Notes: generated from the sequence alone by a model not told the origin. A DNA stretch of 64,000 nt from Nocardioides daphniae (GCF_004777465.1 NZ_CP038462.1:620001-684000), one strand, 5' to 3'; shown: positions 34,670 to 43,402, counted from the stretch's first letter. Program-made: numbers and translations.

Positions 34670-35554
34670 GTGCACCCCTACCGCTCGATCCTGTTCGTCC
34701 CGGCGCACAAGCCCGCGTGGGCCCACAAGGCGCTCGCGTCGGGGGCGGACTGCATCGTCATCGACCTCGAGGACTCGGTCCCGGCCGACCTCAAGGAGTC
34801 GGCGCGGGCGACCGCGCGGGAGACGTTGGCGGCGCTGCGGCAGGAGTCGTCGCGCGTGGGCCTCTTCGTGCGTCCGAACGCGCTCGACACGAAGATGGCC
34901 GGGGCTGATCTGGAGGCCGTCGTCGGGCCCGACCTGACGGGGCTCTTCACGCCGAAGATCCGCAACGCCACCGACGTGGTGCGGTGGGAGACGCTCATCG
35001 ACTGGTTCGAGGCCCGCAACGGCGCCGATGGCCTGGAGATGATCGTGCCGGTGGAGATGGTCGACGCGATCAACAACGCGATCGAGATCGCCGGGGCGTC
35101 CCCGCGGGTGGGCGCGATGATCGGCCCGACGTCGGAGCACGCCGACATCGCGCGCGCCGTCGGCTACCGCCAGTCGCGCGAGGGCAGCGAGACGCTCTAC
35201 CTGCGCAGCCGCATCCTGCTGGCGTGCCGCCAGTTCGGCCTGCACCCGCTGACCGGCCTGTGGGAGGACCTCGAGGACCTCGACGGCCTGGCGAAGTTCG
35301 CCGACTACGGCCTGCAGCTCGGCTTCCGCGGCCAGATCCTCATCCACCCCTCCCACGTCCCGGTCGTGCACGACGTCTACACGCCGTCGGACGACGAGGT
35401 CGCCTACCACGAGGAGCTCGTCGAGACCGTCGAGAAGGCGATTGCCGACGGCCACGGCGCCGTGCGCTTCCGCGGCACCCACGTCGACATCGCGCACATG
35501 GAGAAGGCGAAGGAGTGGCTCGCGCACGCACGGCTCGTACGCGGTGAGGGGTGA
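34670..35554 (+). CDS. HpcH/HpaI-CitE-like CoA ester lyase
   Basis: A 294-residue TIM-barrel protein: PYRSILFVPAHKPAWAHKAL, CIVIDLEDSVPADLKESARA, GLFVRPNALDTK, MIVPVEMVDAINNAIEI and GQILIHPSHVPVVHDVY. These are the CitE/HpcH-family blocks that bind magnesium and the acyl-CoA and cleave or condense C-C bonds (malyl-CoA, citramalyl-CoA type). GTG start 9 bases after the ligase. Expected role: retro-aldol cleavage of a hydroxyacyl-CoA intermediate. Confidence 0.88.
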   Translation: MHPYRSILFVPAHKPAWAHKALASGADCIVIDLEDSVPADLKESARATARETLAALRQESSRVGLFVRPNALDTKMAGADLEAVVGPDLTGLFTPKIRNATDVVRWETLIDWFEARNGADGLEMIVPVEMVDAINNAIEIAGASPRVGAMIGPTSEHADIARAVGYRQSREGSETLYLRSRILLACRQFGLHPLTGLWEDLEDLDGLAKFADYGLQLGFRGQILIHPSHVPVVHDVYTPSDDEVAYHEELVETVEKAIADGHGAVRFRGTHVDIAHMEKAKEWLAHARLVRGEG

Positions 35555-35580
35555 GGCGGCCGGCACCGGCCGGATCGCCT
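35554..35580 (+). terminator. hairpin after the CitE-like gene
   Basis: AGGCG-GCCGG at 35554-35563 can pair with CCGGC and CGCCT at 35566-35580 in an interrupted stem right at the stop codon. No T run. Weak terminator candidate. Confidence 0.4.
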
Positions 35581-35591
35581 AGCGTGCACCC

Positions 35592-35927
35592 ATGGGCACG
35601 TACCTGGCGATCTACCTCGGCGCCGCCGAGACCGGCTCGGGCGATGAGATCAGTGCAGAGCGGCAGTCTGAGTTCATGGCTGCGTGGGCCGCGTGGGCCC
35701 AGGCGCACGTCGATGCGTTGATCGATCCCGGCGCGCCGCTCTTCAGGAAGAAGGTCGTGACGTCGACGGGTGCCCGGGAGTTCACCGATGCCAAGGTCGG
35801 TTATGCCCTCGTCGAGGCCCCGTCGCACGACGAGGCCGTCCGGATCTTCTCGGAGCACCCGCATCTCACGCTCCACGACGGCAACTCGATCGAGGTCCTG
35901 GAGTGTCCTGCGATCGAGCCTGGATGA
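35592..35927 (+). CDS. YCII-like (DGPF-type) protein
   Basis: A 111-residue protein with the YCII-related pattern: YLAIYLGAAETGSGDEISAE, AWAAWAQAHVDALIDPGAP, VGYALVEAPSHDEAVRIFSE and HPHLTLHDGNSIEVLEC. Relatives are small dimeric ferredoxin-like folds, some acting in dechlorination or sigma-factor associated pathways. No strong ribosome binding site. Function unknown. Confidence 0.75.
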   Translation: MGTYLAIYLGAAETGSGDEISAERQSEFMAAWAAWAQAHVDALIDPGAPLFRKKVVTSTGAREFTDAKVGYALVEAPSHDEAVRIFSEHPHLTLHDGNSIEVLECPAIEPG

Positions 35928-36000
35928 GGGGCGGTTCCCTCGGCTCCGCCTCGCACATGTCCGTGCGAGCGTGCTGAATACCCAACGTGGGGCTGTGCAT

Positions 36001-36016
36001 TCGAAAGTATGTTCGA
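36001..36016. promoter_or_regulatory. LexA (SOS) box before the DUF222/HNH gene
   Basis: TCGAAAGTATGTTCGA matches the known actinobacterial LexA palindrome TCGAACATATGTTCGA at 14 of 16 positions, with the half-site GTTCGA intact. It lies 36 bases upstream of the chosen start, overlapping the likely promoter. Confidence 0.72.
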
Positions 36017-36051
36017 AAGAATGAGTGCATTGGCAGACACCAGGGGGCCCG

Positions 36052-37326
36052 ATGCATCTCATGACCGACACAGCAGTCGCGGTCAAGGAGATGCTCAAAG
36101 CTGTCGCAGACGTGAACCCGACCTTCATGCCGGCCGACGAGAAGGCCGCCACCCTCCTGGCGTGGCTCGAGATCGAGTCGCAGGTCGCTGAGCTACGACT
36201 CCGCGTGATGTCGGCCGCGGGCGACGTGGCTGAGTCCGAGGGGTTCCACTCCACCGGCACGTGGCTCGCCCACCACGGACGGGTGCGACGTGCCGACGCC
36301 ATGGCAGACCTTCGCCTGGCGGAGGCGCTCGATCGCGGCCTCCCGGTGCTGGCGAGGGCCCTGCGTGAGGGAGCCGTGAACCTCGCGCAGGCTCGCGTGG
36401 TCGCAGGCGCCGTGGGGGAGCTGCCCGACCGTGTGGGTCAGGACGTCGTCGCGCTCGCGGAGGCTGAGCTCGTCCGCCTCGCCGCCGACCACGACCCCAA
36501 GGAGCTGGCAGTCCTGGGCCGTCGCATCCTCGAGGTCGTCGATCCCGAGCGCTTCGAGGACGAGGAGCGCCGGCGTCTCGACGACGCCGAGAAGCGCGCC
36601 CAGGAGAAGCAGCGTCTTCGGATCCGCGCCGTCGGCGACGGGACGACGCGGATCTCGGGCGTCGTGCCCGACGCGGTCGCCGCGCGACTTGCCACCTACC
36701 TGCACGCCTTCACCAACCCGCGGCTCGCCGACGGCGCAGTCCGCAGGACGAGCGACGAGCAGTCCGACGTCGAGAAGAACGGGTTCGGTCACGGGGTGAA
36801 CAGGCCGCGTCAGCTGGCCGAGGCCTTCGCCCAGCTCCTCGAGACCGTCGACCCGAAGCGACTCCCGATCCACGGCGGAGACGCCACCAACGTCACCGTG
36901 ACCATCTCCCTGGAGGCGCTGACCTCCGGCCTCGGCGTGGCCGCCCTGGACAACGGTGTCCCCGGAGACGGGTTCGACCGCATCACCGCCCGCGAAGCCC
37001 GGCGCCTCGCCTGCAACGCCCAGATCATCCCCGCCGTGCTCGGCAAGGACTCCGAGATCCTCGACCTCGGCCGTTCAACCCCGCTCTTCTCCAAAGCACA
37101 GCGCCGCGCGCTGCTCCTGCGAGACCAGACCTGCCGCGCCGAAGGATGCTCGATCCCCGGCACCTGGGCCGAAGCCCACCATCTGGTCCCGTGGTCACAG
37201 GGAGGCGACTCCGACCGACACAACGCCGTCCTCCTCTGCAGCCGTCACCACCACCGGGCGCACGACGCTGCGTACGACATGACGCGGTTGGCCAGTGGGG
37301 ACTACCGCTTCGCCCGGCGGACGTAA
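36052..37326 (+). CDS. DUF222 / HNH-endonuclease domain protein (13E12-like), SOS-regulated
   Basis: A 424-residue protein. DUF222 occupies about residues 10-330 (EIESQVAELRLRVMSAAGDV, FHSTGTWLAHHGRVRRADAM, LPVLARALREGAVNLAQARV). The C-terminal HNH domain has CSIPGTWAEAHHLVPWSQGG, SDRHNAVLLCSRHHHRAHD, with Cys/His residues for a structural zinc and the catalytic His. I chose ATG 36052 because AGGGGG stands before it; GTG 36025 and ATG 36061 are alternatives. These are common, often multicopy, genes of actinobacteria (13E12 repeats), several known to be LexA-controlled; the box at 36001 agrees. Cellular role not established. Confidence 0.87.
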   Translation: MHLMTDTAVAVKEMLKAVADVNPTFMPADEKAATLLAWLEIESQVAELRLRVMSAAGDVAESEGFHSTGTWLAHHGRVRRADAMADLRLAEALDRGLPVLARALREGAVNLAQARVVAGAVGELPDRVGQDVVALAEAELVRLAADHDPKELAVLGRRILEVVDPERFEDEERRRLDDAEKRAQEKQRLRIRAVGDGTTRISGVVPDAVAARLATYLHAFTNPRLADGAVRRTSDEQSDVEKNGFGHGVNRPRQLAEAFAQLLETVDPKRLPIHGGDATNVTVTISLEALTSGLGVAALDNGVPGDGFDRITAREARRLACNAQIIPAVLGKDSEILDLGRSTPLFSKAQRRALLLRDQTCRAEGCSIPGTWAEAHHLVPWSQGGDSDRHNAVLLCSRHHHRAHDAAYDMTRLASGDYRFARRT

Positions 37327-37339
37327 GCCGTCCGCGGCT

Positions 37340-37837
37340 TCACCTGCGCTGACGCCACTGCTTGAGCATGAACCCTGCGGCGAGCGCTGCAGCGCTGCCG
37401 GCTGCCATCGCGACAGTGCGGGCCGTCGTGGAACTGGCCGTAGGCGCGGGCTCCTCCGCCTCGACCGAGGGCGGTGCCGCGCGCGGTGCCTCGGCCGGTG
37501 CCTCGGGTGCACGATGCTCCCCGCCGTGAGCTCGGCGCGTCTCCATGTTTCCCCGCAGCACAGCCAGTACGGCCTCGCGCGGCGTCATGCCCTGGTAGAC
37601 GATCAGCATCGTCTCGGGGCGTAGGACCGAGGTCCACGATCCGCGCTGCAGGGGCGAGCGGCTCAGGTACTGCTGGTAGCGCTCGGCCTCGAGCTGGGCC
37701 TTCCCGGCCTCGCGGTCGAGCCACTCCAGGAAGATCGGATCCTCCATGGCGTCCATCCACCCACTGAACTGCGGCCGTCCGCCGGGCGCAAGGGGTGGAG
37801 CCACCACAGACAACAAACCGAAGGGCCGCCTGAACAT
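37340..37837 (-). CDS. small hypothetical protein with C-terminal membrane anchor
   Basis: Not recognised. A compact N-terminal part (EDPIFLEWLDREAGKAQLEA, YLSRSPLQRGSWTSVLRPET, MTPREAVLAVLRGNMETRR) is followed by a Pro/Ala/Glu-rich linker and a hydrophobic segment VAMAAGSAAALAAGFMLKQW ending in basic residues, so it is probably tail-anchored with the N-terminus inside. Start uncertain: ATG 37837, GTG 37858 or an internal ATG at EDPIF. Ends 13 bases from the DUF222 gene, convergent. Confidence 0.6.
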   Translation of the reverse strand: MFRRPFGLLSVVAPPLAPGGRPQFSGWMDAMEDPIFLEWLDREAGKAQLEAERYQQYLSRSPLQRGSWTSVLRPETMLIVYQGMTPREAVLAVLRGNMETRRAHGGEHRAPEAPAEAPRAAPPSVEAEEPAPTASSTTARTVAMAAGSAAALAAGFMLKQWRQRR

Positions 37838-37890
37838 GTCAGGCGACCCCCGGGTCACGGTGCTGCAGCCGCCTCAGCGACCGCGTCGGC

Positions 37891-39329
37891 TCAGGCGTAC
37901 TGGATGAGCTTGGTCTCCAGGAAGGCGCTCAGGCCCTCCACGTTGCCCTCACGGCCGAGGCCGGACTGCTTGTAGCCGCCGAAGGGCTGCACGACGCACA
38001 TGCCCCACGTGTTGACCGAGATCTGACCCGTCCTGACCTGGCGGGCGATCTTCTCCGCGAGCTCGACGTCCGAGGCGTACACCGCACCGGAGAGGCCGTA
38101 GTCGGAGTCGTTGGCGATCTGGATTGCCTCCTCGACGGTGTCGAGGGGATCACGCAGACGACCGGTCCGAAGATCTCCTCCTGCGCGATCCGCATGTCGT
38201 TGCGGACGTCGGCGAAGATCGTCGGCGGGACGTACCAGCCCTTCTCCAGGTCCTTCGGGCGCTCACCACCCGTCACCAGTCGCGCGCCCTCCTCGACGCC
38301 CAGCTTGATGTAGCCCTCGACGCGCTCGCGCTGACGCTCAGCGGCCAGCGGGCCGATCACCGTGTCGGGCTCGCGCGGGTCACCCACCTTGACGCTCTCG
38401 AAGATCCCCTTCAGCGCCTCGACCACCTCGTCCTGGCGGTGGCGCGGCACCACGATGCGGGTGATTGCGGCACAGACCTGGCCCGAGCTGCCGATGCCGG
38501 CGAAGGCCAGCGTCGGGAGCACCTGGTCGAGCGGGATGTCGTCGGCGATGATGCCTGCCGACTTGCCGCCCAGCTCCAGCGTCACGCGGGCGATGCGCTC
38601 ACCGGCGAGGCTCATGATCCGGCGCCCGGCAACGGTGCTGCCGGTGAACGAGATCTTGTCGACGTCCTTGTGCTTCACCAGGTGCTCGCCGACCTCGCGG
38701 CCACCAGGCAGCAGGCTGATGACACCCTCGGGCAGACCCGCCGCCTCGAGCGCCTCGGCCAGGATCATCGTGCTGACCGGGCCCTCGGGCGCCGGCTTCA
38801 GCACCACGGTGCAACCAGCCGCCAGCGCCGGGCCGATCTTGAGCGACGCCGTGGCGACGGGGCCGTTCCAGGGGATGATCACCGCGACGACGCCGATCGG
38901 CTCACGGACGAGCTTGCCGCGGCCGTCGGCCCAGGTGCGCTCCTCCTCGAACTCGAAACGCTCGTGCAGCGTCGAGGCGTCGCCCCACATCTTGATCGCG
39001 TTGTCGTGGAACGCCTCGCTGACCGCGGCGGGGGCGCCGATCTCGGCGGTGAAGGCCTCGATCATCTCCGGCAGGCGGCTCTCGACCTCCTTGCCGACGC
39101 GGGCCAGGATCTCGGCGCGCTCGGCCGGCGACATGTGGGGCCACGGGCCCTCGTCGAACGCCTTGCGGGCGGCCGCGACGGCCTTGTCGATGTCGGCCTC
39201 GCTGGCCTCGGGGACGGTCGCGATGACCTCCTCGGTGATCGGCGAGACGACGTCGATCTTCCGGTCGGTCGCCGGCTCGACCCACTGGCCGCCGATGAAG
39301 AGCTTGTCGAAGCTACGGATCTTGCTCAT
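37891..39329 (-). CDS. aldehyde dehydrogenase (one apparent frameshift)
   Basis: About 479 residues. Glu in TLELGGKSAGI and the nucleophile in GSSGQVCAAITRI are present, as are IIPWNGPVATASLKIGPALA and SFTGSTVAGRRIMS. At about 38143 the frame breaks after PVVCVIP: the DNA has CCCTCGAC where CCC TAC GAC is expected, one base lost; it resumes as DTVEEAIQIAND and ends YKQSGLGREGNVEGLSAFLE. Belongs to a three-gene operon with an NTF2-like gene and the NDMA-type alcohol dehydrogenase, making a natural alcohol to aldehyde to acid pair. Confidence 0.9.
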
Positions 39330-39799
39330 GAGGTACTCCCGATCTCTGCTGACTGGGGCTGCGCTGACTGGCTCGCGGGCGAGCCGGGCGGCAGGACCTT
39401 GCCGCCCAAGGCCTCGACCAACCGGATGGGATCGAAGAACTCGGTGAGCTCGGCGATCTTGCCGTCGGTCACGGTCACGGTGGTGATGTACGTGTTGCGG
39501 TAGCTCGCACCGGTGGCGCGCATGGTGGCGTCGGAGGTGTAGCGGACGACGTACTCCCCGGGGACCTCGGTCGCCCGGATCCGGTAGCCCGAGAAGTTGA
39601 GCGCCCCGACCATCTGCGGCAGCGCCGAGAAGTAGTCGTGGATGGCCGTGCGACCGGCCACCTCCTCGGGGACGCCCGCGGGGGCGTACGGCAGGACGAG
39701 CCGCCCCTCCTCGTGGAAGAGGGGCGCCACGTCGTCGACCGCCAGGGTGCCCACGGCGTCGAGGTACGCCGTGATGACCTGCTTGTCGTCAGTCGTCAC
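39326..39799 (-). CDS. SnoaL-like (NTF2-fold) protein
   Basis: A 157-residue protein: QVITAYLDAVGTLAVDDVAP, FHEEGRLVLPYAPAGVPEEV, AIHDYFSALPQMVGALNFSG, EYVVRYTSDATMRATGASYR and TVTVTDGKIAELTEFFDPIR. The last segment is the usual SnoaL C-terminal motif. GTG start, 5 bases after the alcohol dehydrogenase stop; coupled by ATGA to the aldehyde dehydrogenase. Function within the alcohol oxidation operon is unknown. Confidence 0.83.
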   Translation of the reverse strand: MTTDDKQVITAYLDAVGTLAVDDVAPLFHEEGRLVLPYAPAGVPEEVAGRTAIHDYFSALPQMVGALNFSGYRIRATEVPGEYVVRYTSDATMRATGASYRNTYITTVTVTDGKIAELTEFFDPIRLVEALGGKVLPPGSPASQSAQPQSAEIGSTS

Positions 39800-39804
39800 G
39801 GTGA

Positions 39805-40926
39805 TCAGTCGTCGTAGACGATGACGCCGCGGACGTTCTTGCCGTCACGGAGGTCCTGGAAGGCCTGGTTGATGTCCTCCAGCCTGTACTCCTGGGTGAT
39901 CAGCTCGTCGAGCTTGTGCTCACCTCGGCGGTACAGGTCCGCGATCAGGGGGATGTCGTTCTGGGCGTTGGTCGTGCCGTAGAGCGTGCCCTGGATCCGC
40001 TTGCCCGACATCGCGAAGGTGTAGAGGTCGAGCTGGATGTCGCGCTGGTTGACCGGCGCCGCGGAGGTCAGCACGAGCGTGCCGCCACGGTGCGTCATTT
40101 CCTGCGCGGGCTGGATGAACTCCGGCGTCAGCACGCCGACGGTGATGATCACGACGTCCGCGCCCTGGCCGTTGGTCAGGTGGGCCACGATCTCCTTGGC
40201 CTCGTCGAGGCCGGCGGCGGTGTGGGTGGCGCCGAGCTGCTTGGCGAGGTCGCGCTTGTGCTCGGTCGGCTCGACGGCGATCAGGTTCTTCGCGCCCTTC
40301 TGCCGGGCGCCCTGCACGGCGTTCATGCCGACGCCACCGGTGCCGATCACGACCACGGTGTCACCGAGGGTGACCTCGCCGGCGTAGACCGCCGAGCCCC
40401 AGCCGGTCGGGACGCCGCAGCCGATGAGCGCGGCGCTCTTGAGCGGGATGTCCTTGTCGATCTTGACCAGGGCGTTGGTCGGGACCGTGACGTAGGGGGC
40501 GAACGTGCCCAGGTAGGACATCGCGCCGACGCCCTGGCCGCGGGCGTGGATGCGGTGCGTGCCGTCGGGGGAGGTGCCTGCGAGGACGCCGGCGCCGAGG
40601 TCGCACATGTTGGCGCGGCCGCTCACGCACATCTTGCACTTGCCGCAGCTGGGCAGGAAGGAGAGGACGACGTGGTCGCCGACCTCGAGGTGGTCGACAC
40701 CCTCGCCGACCTCGGTGACGACGCCGGCGCCCTCGTGGCCGCCCAGGATCGGTGCCCATCCGAGCGGGATGTCACCGGTGTCCAGGTGGTCGTCGCTGTG
40801 GCAGATGCCGGAGGCCGCCAGCTTCACGGTGGCTTCGCCCCGCTTCGGCGGGTCGAGCTCGATCTCCTCGACGGTCCACCCCGAGTTGGTGCCGGGCTCC
40901 CACAGCAGTGCGCCGGGAATCTTCAT
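39805..40926 (-). CDS. NDMA-dependent (mycofactocin-linked) zinc alcohol dehydrogenase
   Basis: A 373-residue medium-chain dehydrogenase. Catalytic-zinc residues are in SGICHSDDHLDTGD and GGHEGAGVV, structural-zinc cysteines in LPSCGKCKMCVSGRANMC, and the Rossmann GTGGVGMNAVQ follows. Sequence and length match the nicotinoprotein alcohol dehydrogenases assayed with N,N-dimethyl-4-nitrosoaniline, which hold NAD tightly and depend on mycofactocin in vivo. Its place 125 bases from mftR and near the mft genes supports this. ATG after GAGGGGA. A near-perfect palindrome at 40950-40972 overlaps its promoter region. Confidence 0.92.
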   Translation of the reverse strand: MKIPGALLWEPGTNSGWTVEEIELDPPKRGEATVKLAASGICHSDDHLDTGDIPLGWAPILGGHEGAGVVTEVGEGVDHLEVGDHVVLSFLPSCGKCKMCVSGRANMCDLGAGVLAGTSPDGTHRIHARGQGVGAMSYLGTFAPYVTVPTNALVKIDKDIPLKSAALIGCGVPTGWGSAVYAGEVTLGDTVVVIGTGGVGMNAVQGARQKGAKNLIAVEPTEHKRDLAKQLGATHTAAGLDEAKEIVAHLTNGQGADVVIITVGVLTPEFIQPAQEMTHRGGTLVLTSAAPVNQRDIQLDLYTFAMSGKRIQGTLYGTTNAQNDIPLIADLYRRGEHKLDELITQEYRLEDINQAFQDLRDGKNVRGVIVYDD

Positions 40927-40949
40927 GGTGCTGTCCCCTCAATACGTCG

Positions 40950-40972
40950 ATCAAACGAACTGTTCGATTGAT
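40950..40972. promoter_or_regulatory. 23-bp palindrome upstream of the NDMA-type alcohol dehydrogenase
   Basis: Arms ATCAAACGAAC and GTTCGATTGAT around a central T; a single mismatched pair. It stands 24 bases upstream of the ATG at 40926, a typical operator position for a TetR-type or similar dimeric regulator. Confidence 0.65.
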
Positions 40973-41050
40973 GAGTATGATTTTTGACACAGCGCCAAAG
41001 TAAAAGCAAGGGGTGATTGAGACCTGTTCCCGAAGAGTGGATGCCCCCCG

Positions 41051-41655
41051 TCAGGAACGCGCGGATTCCTCGTCCGGTCGTCCCGGAGGGTGGACGTCGA
41101 GCTCGCGGAGGGCTCCGACGGAGGCCTCGATGACGGCGGTGAGCTGCTGCTCCGGGTCGGCGAGCCAGGTCTCGTACGCTGCCAGCGCGACGCCGAGGCC
41201 GACGTACCCCAGGAGGCGGGGAGCGACGTCGTCCGGGCTGCCGCCGAGTCGCCGAGCGGCGTACTCGGCAATGACGCGACGCCACTCCGCGTAGCGCAGC
41301 GCCGAGTGCGCCTGGAGTGCGGGTGTCTCGAGGATCAGGCGCATCCGCTCCTCGTGCGAGGGGGAGGCGTCGTCGGGGAACCGGTTGAACTCGACGATCG
41401 CCCGGCCGATCGCCGCGCGCAGGTCCAGATCGGGCGGCGTCGCGCGGAAGATCTCGCGGAAGGCCTCCAGGGAGCGGTCGAACTGGCCCCACGGGATGTC
41501 GTTCTTCGAGCGGTAGTAGCGGAAGAGCGTGCGTCGGCCCACCCCACCTCCGCGGCGATCGCCTCCAGGGTCGTGGCGTCGAAGCCGCGCTCCCGGAACA
41601 GGGTGAACGCCGCCTGCTCGATCGCGGCATGGCTCGTGACTTCTGGTCGTCCCAC
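41051..41655 (-). CDS. mftR: TetR-family regulator MftR (one apparent frameshift)
   Basis: About 200 residues. The DNA-binding part reads VGRPEVTSHAAIEQAAFTLF and RERGFDATTLEAIAAEVG in one frame and VGRRTLFRYYRSKNDIPWGQ in the next; at 41541-41548 one G of a run is missing (GTGGGG TGGG instead of GTG GGG GTG GGC on the coding strand). The ligand domain follows (FREIFRATPPDLDLRAAIGR, YVGLGVALAAYETWLADP). It is the standard mycofactocin regulator by sequence and place, divergent from mftA with 68 bases between. GTG 41655 start is tentative. Known MftR proteins sense acyl-CoA and repress mft. Confidence 0.87.
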
Positions 41656-41723
41656 CCTTCCATTATGGCCACGAGTGCACTTATGGTGTGGACCAATCAC
41701 ATTTTCTTCTGGAAGGAGTGCAG

Positions 41724-41828
41724 ATGAACCCGGAGAACACCACGGCCCAGGCCGCGGAGCAGGCCGAGCTGACCGCGGAGAGCCTGATCGAAGAGGTCTC
41801 CATCGACGGCATGTGCGGCGTGTACTGA
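41724..41828 (+). CDS. mftA: mycofactocin precursor peptide MftA
   Basis: A 34-residue peptide from ATG 41724 (GGAAGGAG upstream): MNPENTTAQAAEQ leader, then SLIEEVSIDGMCGVY. The IDGMCGVY C-terminus is the invariant MftA core; in the known pathway MftC oxidatively decarboxylates and crosslinks the terminal Val-Tyr, MftE cuts it off, and MftD and MftF finish the redox cofactor. The stop overlaps the mftB start (TGATG). Confidence 0.97.
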   Translation: MNPENTTAQAAEQAELTAESLIEEVSIDGMCGVY

Positions 41829-42103
41829 TGCTCGACGAGGCCTGGACCCTGTCCCCGGCGGTGGCGCTGCGACCGGAACCCTTCGGCGCGCTCGCCTACC
41901 ACTTCGGCAACCGCAAGCTGACGTTCCTCAAGCGGCCTGAGCTGGTGACGGTGGTCCGGGCCCTCGGCGAGGCGCCCGACGTGCGCTCGGCCCTCGTCGC
42001 CGCCGGCATCCCCGAGCAGCAGCACCTCGTCTACGCCGAGGCCCTCGCCGGCCTGGCCCGCACCGACATGATCCGTCCTCGCCCGGAAGGAGCGGCCGCA
42101 TGA
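41828..42103 (+). CDS. mftB: mycofactocin peptide chaperone MftB
   Basis: A 91-residue protein of the PqqD-like RiPP recognition type: TLSPAVALRPEPFGALAYHF, GNRKLTFLKRPELVTVVRAL. It binds the MftA leader and delivers it to MftC. Overlaps mftA by 1 base and mftC by 4. Confidence 0.95.
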   Translation: MLDEAWTLSPAVALRPEPFGALAYHFGNRKLTFLKRPELVTVVRALGEAPDVRSALVAAGIPEQQHLVYAEALAGLARTDMIRPRPEGAAA

Positions 42104-43347
42104 CGCTGGCACCTGAACGACCCCTCGGTGGCACGCTCGTGGAGCAGTTCGAGCTCGGCCTCGACGCCCCGATCTGCCTCACCTGGGAGCTGACCTACGC
42201 CTGCAACCTGGAGTGCGCGCACTGCCTCTCCAGCAGCGGCCGCCGCGACCCCCGCGAGCTCACCACCGAGCAGTGCGAGGCGGTCATCGACGAGCTGCAG
42301 CGGATGCAGGTCTTCTACGTCAACATCGGCGGTGGCGAGCCCACCATCCGCCCCGACTTCTGGCACCTGCTGCAGTACGCGGTGGACCACCAGGTCGGCG
42401 TGAAGTTCTCGACCAACGGCGTACGCCTCACCCCCGAGCGCGCCGCCTTCCTGGCCTCCCCGGCCTGCAACGGCTACGTCGACGTGCAGATCTCGCTCGA
42501 CGGCGCGACCGCCGAGGTCAACGACTACGTCCGCGGTCCCGGCTCCTACGACACCGCGCTGACCGCGCTGCAGAACCTGCAGGACGCCGGCTTCTCCGAC
42601 GCCAAGATCAGCGTCGTCTGCACCCGGCAGAACATCGGCCAGCTCGACGAGTTCAAGGCGCTCGCGGACCGTTTCGGCGCCACCCTGCGCCTGACCCGGC
42701 TGCGTCCCAGCGGCCGCGGCGCCGACGTGTGGGACGAGCTGCACCCGCTGCCCGAGCAGCAGCGCGAGCTCTACGACTGGCTGATGGCACACGGCGAGAA
42801 CGTCCTCACCGGCGACTCCTTCTTCCACCTCGCCGCCTTCGGCGAGGCGCTGCCCGGCCTCAACCTCTGCGGCGCCGGTCGCGTCGTCTGCCTGATCGAC
42901 CCGATCGGCGACGTGTACGCCTGCCCCTTCGCCATCCACGACAACTTCCTGGCCGGCAACCTGCTCGCCGAGGGCGGCTTCCAGACGGTGTGGCAGACCT
43001 CCGAGCTCTTCACCGAGCTCCGCTCGCCGCAGACCGGTGGCGCCTGCTCGTCGTGCACCTTCTTCGACGCCTGTCGCGGTGGCTGCATGGCCGCGAAGTT
43101 CTTCACCGGCCTCCCGCTCGACGGCCCCGACCCCGAGTGCGTCCAGGGCTACGGCGAGACAGCGCTCGCGGGCGAGCGCACCATCCCGGCCGCCAGCCAG
43201 GACCACTCGAAGGCCAACCCCACCCGCAACCAGCCGGTGATGCTCACCCTGAGCCGCCGGCCCGAGACGCTCACCCTGCCGAGCGCCCCGCCCGTCTCGG
43301 CCTGCGCCGAGAACCCGTTGGCCGGCTTCACGCCGCCCACCACCTGA
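42100..43347 (+). CDS. mftC: mycofactocin radical SAM maturase MftC
   Basis: A 415-residue radical SAM enzyme. The SAM cluster ligands are Cys35, Cys39 and Cys42 in TYACNLECAHCLS; the SAM-binding NIGGGEPTIRPDF follows. The C-terminal SPASM region has CLIDPIGDVYACPFAIHDN and CSSCTFFDACRGGCMAAKF for auxiliary clusters. It decarboxylates and crosslinks the Val-Tyr end of MftA. The last 60 residues are Pro/Thr-rich and probably disordered. Confidence 0.97.
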   Translation: MTLAPERPLGGTLVEQFELGLDAPICLTWELTYACNLECAHCLSSSGRRDPRELTTEQCEAVIDELQRMQVFYVNIGGGEPTIRPDFWHLLQYAVDHQVGVKFSTNGVRLTPERAAFLASPACNGYVDVQISLDGATAEVNDYVRGPGSYDTALTALQNLQDAGFSDAKISVVCTRQNIGQLDEFKALADRFGATLRLTRLRPSGRGADVWDELHPLPEQQRELYDWLMAHGENVLTGDSFFHLAAFGEALPGLNLCGAGRVVCLIDPIGDVYACPFAIHDNFLAGNLLAEGGFQTVWQTSELFTELRSPQTGGACSSCTFFDACRGGCMAAKFFTGLPLDGPDPECVQGYGETALAGERTIPAASQDHSKANPTRNQPVMLTLSRRPETLTLPSAPPVSACAENPLAGFTPPTT

Positions 43348-43402
43348 CCTGACCCGCCCTGAATCCGGCCCCAAATCCGGCCCTGATCCCCAGGAGACCC
43401 CC

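Noticed and set aside
31970..35566. A 1198-codon open frame on the minus strand
   Set aside because: It lies antisense to four well-supported genes; its product is Asp/Gly/Arg/Val-rich repeats typical of shadow frames in GC-rich DNA and matches no family.
40950..40972. A second LexA box (contains CGAAC and GTTCG)
   Set aside because: The half-sites are one base apart instead of four as in the actinobacterial SOS box.
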